Assembly: GCA_050186825.1 (NCBI GenBank)
Contig: JBFWYD010000009.1
Span: 124,001-188,000, forward strand
DNA from: NORP233 sp050186825
GTDB lineage: Bacteria; Planctomycetota; J058
DNA: 64,000 bases
Reading direction: 5' to 3'
Shown here: in pieces, positions 60,619-64,000 of the stretch
How positions within the stretch are numbered: the stretch's first letter is position 1
How the letters are laid out: every line of letters starts with the position of its first letter
The notes under the pieces: generated by a model
The model's input: only the letters and a program-made list of their open reading frames with translations
What the model was told of the DNA's origin: nothing
The model's database searches: none
Made by a program: the position numbers and the translations under genes

Positions 60619-61956
60619 TCAGGGGCCGTCCGCGCGCTTCTTCTCCCCGCTCAGGTAGGGGCGGAGGAAGTCCACGACCTCCTGGCAGGCGGGGCTGTGG
60701 GTCAGCTCCGGGATCATCGTCCGCTTGACCCGCTTGTGGCCCGCGCGCTCCAGGGCCTGCATGGCGGCGTCGGTCTGGGGCTCGATCCCGGGGCTCCCCT
60801 CCTTGCCGAAGGTCCACTGGCGATGGGGGTCCTTGCCCCCGGTCAGGATCAAGAGCGGGAAGTCGCGGTCCGCGGCGGGCCGCTGGACCCCGCCCCACTG
60901 CGAGCGCGTGAAGTTGGCGCAGGCCGGGGCCGCGGCCAGCAGCCGCTCGGGATGCAGGAAGACCATCTGATAGGTCAGGTTCCCGCCGCCCGAGAAGCCG
61001 GTGATGCAGACCTGCGCGGCCGCGTGGTACTCGGCGCGCAGGTCGTCGAGCACGGCCAGGAGCCCGGCGCGGTCGAACTCGAAGCGGTCCTGCTCGGCCT
61101 TGGCCAGGGTCTTCGCGTCGTACCAGCCCAGGTAGCGCTCCTCGAGCCCGCCCTCGATCGCGTTGGTGTTGGCGAAGCCGCAGGGCGCGACCACCAGGCA
61201 GGGCAGCTCGCCGCGGGTCTTGGCGAAGGCCTGGGCCGAGCCCTCGAAGCCGCAGCCCGCGCCATCGACCGTGACCAGGACCGGCCACTCGCGCTTCGCG
61301 TCGGGGTCGTAGCTCGCAGGCAGCGCCAAGTAGTAGCGCATGGCGTGCTTGCTCGCGCGCCGGAGCACGACCTTGCCCACGGCTTCGAGGCGCTCGAGGC
61401 GCTCCAGCGCGGCCCGGACCTCGGCGGGCGGCGGCGGGTCGAGGGCCAGGGCCTGCTTGGCCAGCGCGCAGGCCTCGGCCTTGGCGCCGCCGCTCCAGGA
61501 GGCCCCGAGAACCGGCCCCAACCGCGCCCAGCGCGCGGCGCTCGGCTCCTCGCGCAGGGCGCGCCAGGCGTAGCGTCCGGCGCGCGCGGCGGGGAGCCCC
61601 CGCGCGCCGGCCAGCTCGTCGTAGAGCTTGGCCGCCTCGCCGCGCGTCTTGGCCTCGGCCCGCTGCTGGGCCGCGCGGGCGGAGTCCTTGCCCTCGTCCT
61701 TGGCCGCGTCCAGGGCCCTGGCCAGGGCGGCCACCGGCGGCGCCACGGCCCCCACGGCCTCCTGGGCGCGCTCGAGGCAGGTGCGCGCGTCCGCGGCCAG
61801 GTGCCGCTTGAGCGCGCTCTTGGCGAGCTTGAGCCAGACGCCCGCGACCCGCTCGAGCTGCTTGCGCTCCGCGGGCACCAGGTCGTCGGCCCGAGCGGCG
61901 GCGGGCAGCAGGAGCAGCAGGGCGCAGCCGAGGGCGAACAGGCGGGAGGCGGTCAC
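60619..61956 (-). CDS. Exported alpha/beta-hydrolase (esterase/PHB depolymerase-like)
   Basis: This 445-residue protein has a signal peptide (LFALGCALLLLLPAAARA) and an N-terminal helical region (about 25-195). An alpha/beta-hydrolase domain follows: WPVLVTVDGAGCGFEG, nucleophile Ser in CITGFSGGGNLTYQM, acid Asp in LILTGGKDPHR, and the His in PELTHSPACQEVVDFL. Such enzymes cleave ester or polyester substrates outside the cytoplasm. It lies downstream of the kinase-FGE gene, 34 bp apart, likely co-transcribed. Confidence 0.82.
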   Translation of the reverse strand: MTASRLFALGCALLLLLPAAARADDLVPAERKQLERVAGVWLKLAKSALKRHLAADARTCLERAQEAVGAVAPPVAALARALDAAKDEGKDSARAAQQRAEAKTRGEAAKLYDELAGARGLPAARAGRYAWRALREEPSAARWARLGPVLGASWSGGAKAEACALAKQALALDPPPPAEVRAALERLERLEAVGKVVLRRASKHAMRYYLALPASYDPDAKREWPVLVTVDGAGCGFEGSAQAFAKTRGELPCLVVAPCGFANTNAIEGGLEERYLGWYDAKTLAKAEQDRFEFDRAGLLAVLDDLRAEYHAAAQVCITGFSGGGNLTYQMVFLHPERLLAAAPACANFTRSQWGGVQRPAADRDFPLLILTGGKDPHRQWTFGKEGSPGIEPQTDAAMQALERAGHKRVKRTMIPELTHSPACQEVVDFLRPYLSGEKKRADGP

Positions 61957-61990
61957 GGGCGGAGCTCCTGGGCGCGCCGAGGATAGGGCC

Positions 61991-64000
61991 TCAGCGCGCG
62001 CGCCGCAGCCAGAGGTGCAGGCAGGCCTGGCCCGAGCCTTGGAAGTGGTCCACCTCCAGGCGCACGCGGCCGCCCGCGCTCTGGAACCGATGCACCACGC
62101 GCCGCGGGTGGCCCGCGCCCCAGTCCTGCAAGACGACGCGATCGTCGATGCGCACCGAGATCCCGTCGTCGAACAAGGCCACGAGCTCGTAGGCCCCGGG
62201 CTCGAGCTGGAGCTGCGCGCTGGCCCGCGTGCCGAAGGCGTCGCCGGGGAGCGCGGCCGCGCGCAGGGCGTCTGTGGCCTGGGGCAGGGCCGAGGGGCCC
62301 TTGGCCTGGAAGTCGAAGGCTAGCGCGGCGCTGACGAGCTCGGGCGCCGCGCGGGCAGCCTTGGCCCAGGCCGCGCCGCGGTCGGGCGGGCGCGGGCCGG
62401 GGGGGAGCGCGAAGAAGCGCACCTCCCAGCGCGGCTCCAGGCCGCGCAGCTCCTCGGGGCAGAGGGCGACGCGGAAGCCCGCGTCGCGGCGGACCGTGTC
62501 GGGCTCGAAGCCGTCGCGGTGGTTGGCGCGCAGGAAGAGCACCCCGTCGCGGTAGCTGCCGCCGCGCACCACGCGCAGCGGCTCGCCGCGGTCGTTGCGC
62601 CGGCAGGTCGCGCCGAGCTTCGGGTCCTTGGGCTCGGGTCCGAGCGGATCGGTCAGGGCGCGATCGGGGTAGCCCGCGAACCAGTCCTCGACCCACTCCC
62701 ACACGTTCCCGGCCATGTCGTAGGCGCCGCATGCCGACGCCCCGCGCTCGCCGAGCCGCACCGGGCGGGTCACGTGCGGGACCACGTCGGGAGCGGCGCC
62801 TGGCAGCTCCTTGCTCGGGTAGAAGCAGGCCCGCTCCAGGTCGGGCGGCTCGTTGCCCCAGGGGAAGTCGCGCCCGTCCGTCCCGCGCGCCGCGAGCTCC
62901 CACTCGGCCTCGGTGGGGAGCCGCAGCCCGGCCCAGGCGCAGTAGCGGCGCGCGAGCTCGTAGTCCACGTTGTGCGCGGGATGCTCGACGCTGACCGGGA
63001 AGGAGGGCCGCGGGAACCCCACGCCCAGGGCCTTGGCGTAGCGGATCAGCTGGCCCCAGCTCAGCTCGTACTTCCCGATGAAGAAGCCGCGCCGGATCGT
63101 GACCCGGTGCTGCGGACCGTCGCTGCCGATCTCGTCCCTGGCGCCCATCTCGAAGCTCGCGGCCGGGACCCACACCAGCACCGAGCCGTCGCGGCGCGCG
63201 AGGTACTCCCCCGCGGCCGCGCCGATCTCGAGGTCGGCGGGGAGCGGGACCGGCGGGCGCTGCCCGGCGGGCAGGCGATCGAACCAGGCCGGCGTCGCCC
63301 GGCGCACCACGCGCAGGTAGCGGGGCGCGACCGACTCGTCGCCGCGGGTGCGGGTCAGGACCTCGAAGACCGTGGTCCCCGGCCCGAGGGTCACGCGCTG
63401 GCGGAAGTCGCGCCCGGGGTCGAGACGCAGCACGAGCGGCTCGGTGCGCACGCCCTCAGGCCGCGGCTCCGGCGCGTCGTCGGGGAGCGCGGCGCGCAGC
63501 CGCCCGCTGAGCTCGAAGCTCGGGCCCCACACCTCGGCCGGAGCCGGGTCGAGCTCGAGGGTCAGGGTCGGCGCGGCCACGGGGCTGGCAGGCGGAGAGG
63601 CGCCGCCCTCGCTCCGCGGGCCGCGCAGCGCGACCGCGAGCAGGACCAGGGCCACGGCCGGCAGCGCGAGCAGCGCGGCCCAGGCGCCGCGGCCGAGCGG
63701 GACCGCGTCGGGGAGGTCGAGCGCGGCCGAGAGCGCGGCCGCGAAGGCGCCCGCGTCCGGGTAGCGCTGCTCGGGCGCCTTGTGGAGCGCGCGCAGGCAC
63801 ACCTCCTGCAGCGCGGGGTTCAGCTCGGGCACGCGCTCGCGCGGCGGCACGGGCGTGTCCTGGCTGATCGCCACCGAGAGGGCCACGATCGAGTCGGCGT
63901 CGAAGGGGAGCTCGTTCGTGAGCAGCTCGTAGAGCACGACCCCGAGCGACCACACGTCGCTGGGCGGGCCGACCCGGTCGCGCTGCCCGCGGAGCTGCTC
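61991..64000 (-). CDS. Ser/Thr kinase fused to FGE-sulfatase and PA14 domains (5' part beyond window)
   Basis: About 669 residues are present; the frame is open to the right edge, so the start and kinase N-lobe are missing. The visible part begins with a kinase C-lobe (EQLRGQ, SDVWSLGVVLYELLTNELPF). A membrane helix (LLALPAVALVLLAVAL) and a beta-rich spacer follow. Then comes a formylglycine-generating-enzyme/SUMF1 domain (VPAASFEMGARDE, LRLPTEAEWELAARG, AYDMAGNVWEWVEDW, RVVRGGSYRD). A C-terminal PA14-like domain (YELVALFDDGISVRIDDRVV) completes it. It probably senses or binds sugar/cell-surface ligands outside and signals by phosphorylation inside. Confidence 0.9.
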   Translation of the reverse strand, partial: EQLRGQRDRVGPPSDVWSLGVVLYELLTNELPFDADSIVALSVAISQDTPVPPRERVPELNPALQEVCLRALHKAPEQRYPDAGAFAAALSAALDLPDAVPLGRGAWAALLALPAVALVLLAVALRGPRSEGGASPPASPVAAPTLTLELDPAPAEVWGPSFELSGRLRAALPDDAPEPRPEGVRTEPLVLRLDPGRDFRQRVTLGPGTTVFEVLTRTRGDESVAPRYLRVVRRATPAWFDRLPAGQRPPVPLPADLEIGAAAGEYLARRDGSVLVWVPAASFEMGARDEIGSDGPQHRVTIRRGFFIGKYELSWGQLIRYAKALGVGFPRPSFPVSVEHPAHNVDYELARRYCAWAGLRLPTEAEWELAARGTDGRDFPWGNEPPDLERACFYPSKELPGAAPDVVPHVTRPVRLGERGASACGAYDMAGNVWEWVEDWFAGYPDRALTDPLGPEPKDPKLGATCRRNDRGEPLRVVRGGSYRDGVLFLRANHRDGFEPDTVRRDAGFRVALCPEELRGLEPRWEVRFFALPPGPRPPDRGAAWAKAARAAPELVSAALAFDFQAKGPSALPQATDALRAAALPGDAFGTRASAQLQLEPGAYELVALFDDGISVRIDDRVVLQDWGAGHPRRVVHRFQSAGGRVRLEVDHFQGSGQACLHLWLRRAR

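Overview
This is a GC-rich chromosomal segment from a bacterium. Genes are densely packed and often coupled by 4-nt stop/start overlaps (GTGA, ATGA, TTGA). Several features point to Planctomycetota or, less likely, a myxobacteria-like lineage: large eukaryote-like Ser/Thr kinases fused to TPR or to formylglycine-generating-enzyme/PA14 modules, a secreted gluzincin of DUF1570 type, tiny and large zinc-ribbon/HEAT membrane proteins, an MglA-like degenerate G-domain, and a bacterial microcompartment (BMC) locus. The taxon is an inference; rpoD, dnaG, rsmA and uvrC are the markers that would settle it. No rRNA, tRNA, CRISPR array, transposase or phage gene was recognised.

Layout. 0-0.9 kb: a 39-unit hexanucleotide tandem array followed by methylmalonyl-CoA epimerase. 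1-7.4 kb: a zinc-ribbon/HEAT membrane protein, a large surface/membrane protein and a C4-zinc-ribbon coiled-coil protein around an unusually AT-rich divergent promoter island. 7.8-14.8 kb: one minus-strand housekeeping and regulatory block (ptsN-like EIIA, PilZ protein, small membrane protein, rsmA, dnaG, rpoD). 15-18.5 kb: ECF sigma/anti-sigma pair and uvrC. 18.5-19.1 kb: a long imperfect inverted repeat, related to the sequence at the left edge of the window. 19.2-24.8 kb: a pseudo-GTPase, then a minus-strand operon (C45 Ntn-hydrolase, RmlD-like reductase, kinase-TPR, DODA-type dioxygenase). 25-29 kb: a compact BMC operon (two BMC-H shell proteins, one tandem-domain BMC-T, a CoA-acylating aldehyde dehydrogenase with a C-terminal encapsulation-type tail, and an exported archaemetzincin-like protease). 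29.2-34.7 kb: a complete divergent ISC operon (iscR-iscS-iscU-iscA-hscB-hscA-fdx). 34.8-50.1 kb: an exonuclease, a HAD phosphatase, TesB thioesterase, lipoprotein and LRR genes, many unassigned proteins, and two decayed genes (NHL repeat, Uma2 nuclease). 50.1-53.8 kb: a heterodimeric ABC exporter. 54-64 kb: a pseudopilin, the radical-SAM/AhpD-like pair of the arsenosugar-associated type, the DUF1570-type protein, a GST, an exported alpha/beta hydrolase, and the 3' part of a kinase-FGE-PA14 protein running off the right edge.

The most interesting region is 25-35 kb. The BMC operon has strong shell and aldehyde-dehydrogenase signals but, with both flanks visible, no BMC-P vertex protein, alcohol dehydrogenase, phosphotransacylase or signature enzyme. 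It shares a 226-bp intergenic region with the ISC operon. That region holds two face-to-face sigma-70-type promoters, a direct repeat and a dyad next to an IscR-like regulator gene. Stem-loops flank the main shell gene. Two families of dispersed palindromic repeats (7.4/24.9 kb and 0/18.5-19.1 kb) form a second layer of unexplained structure.
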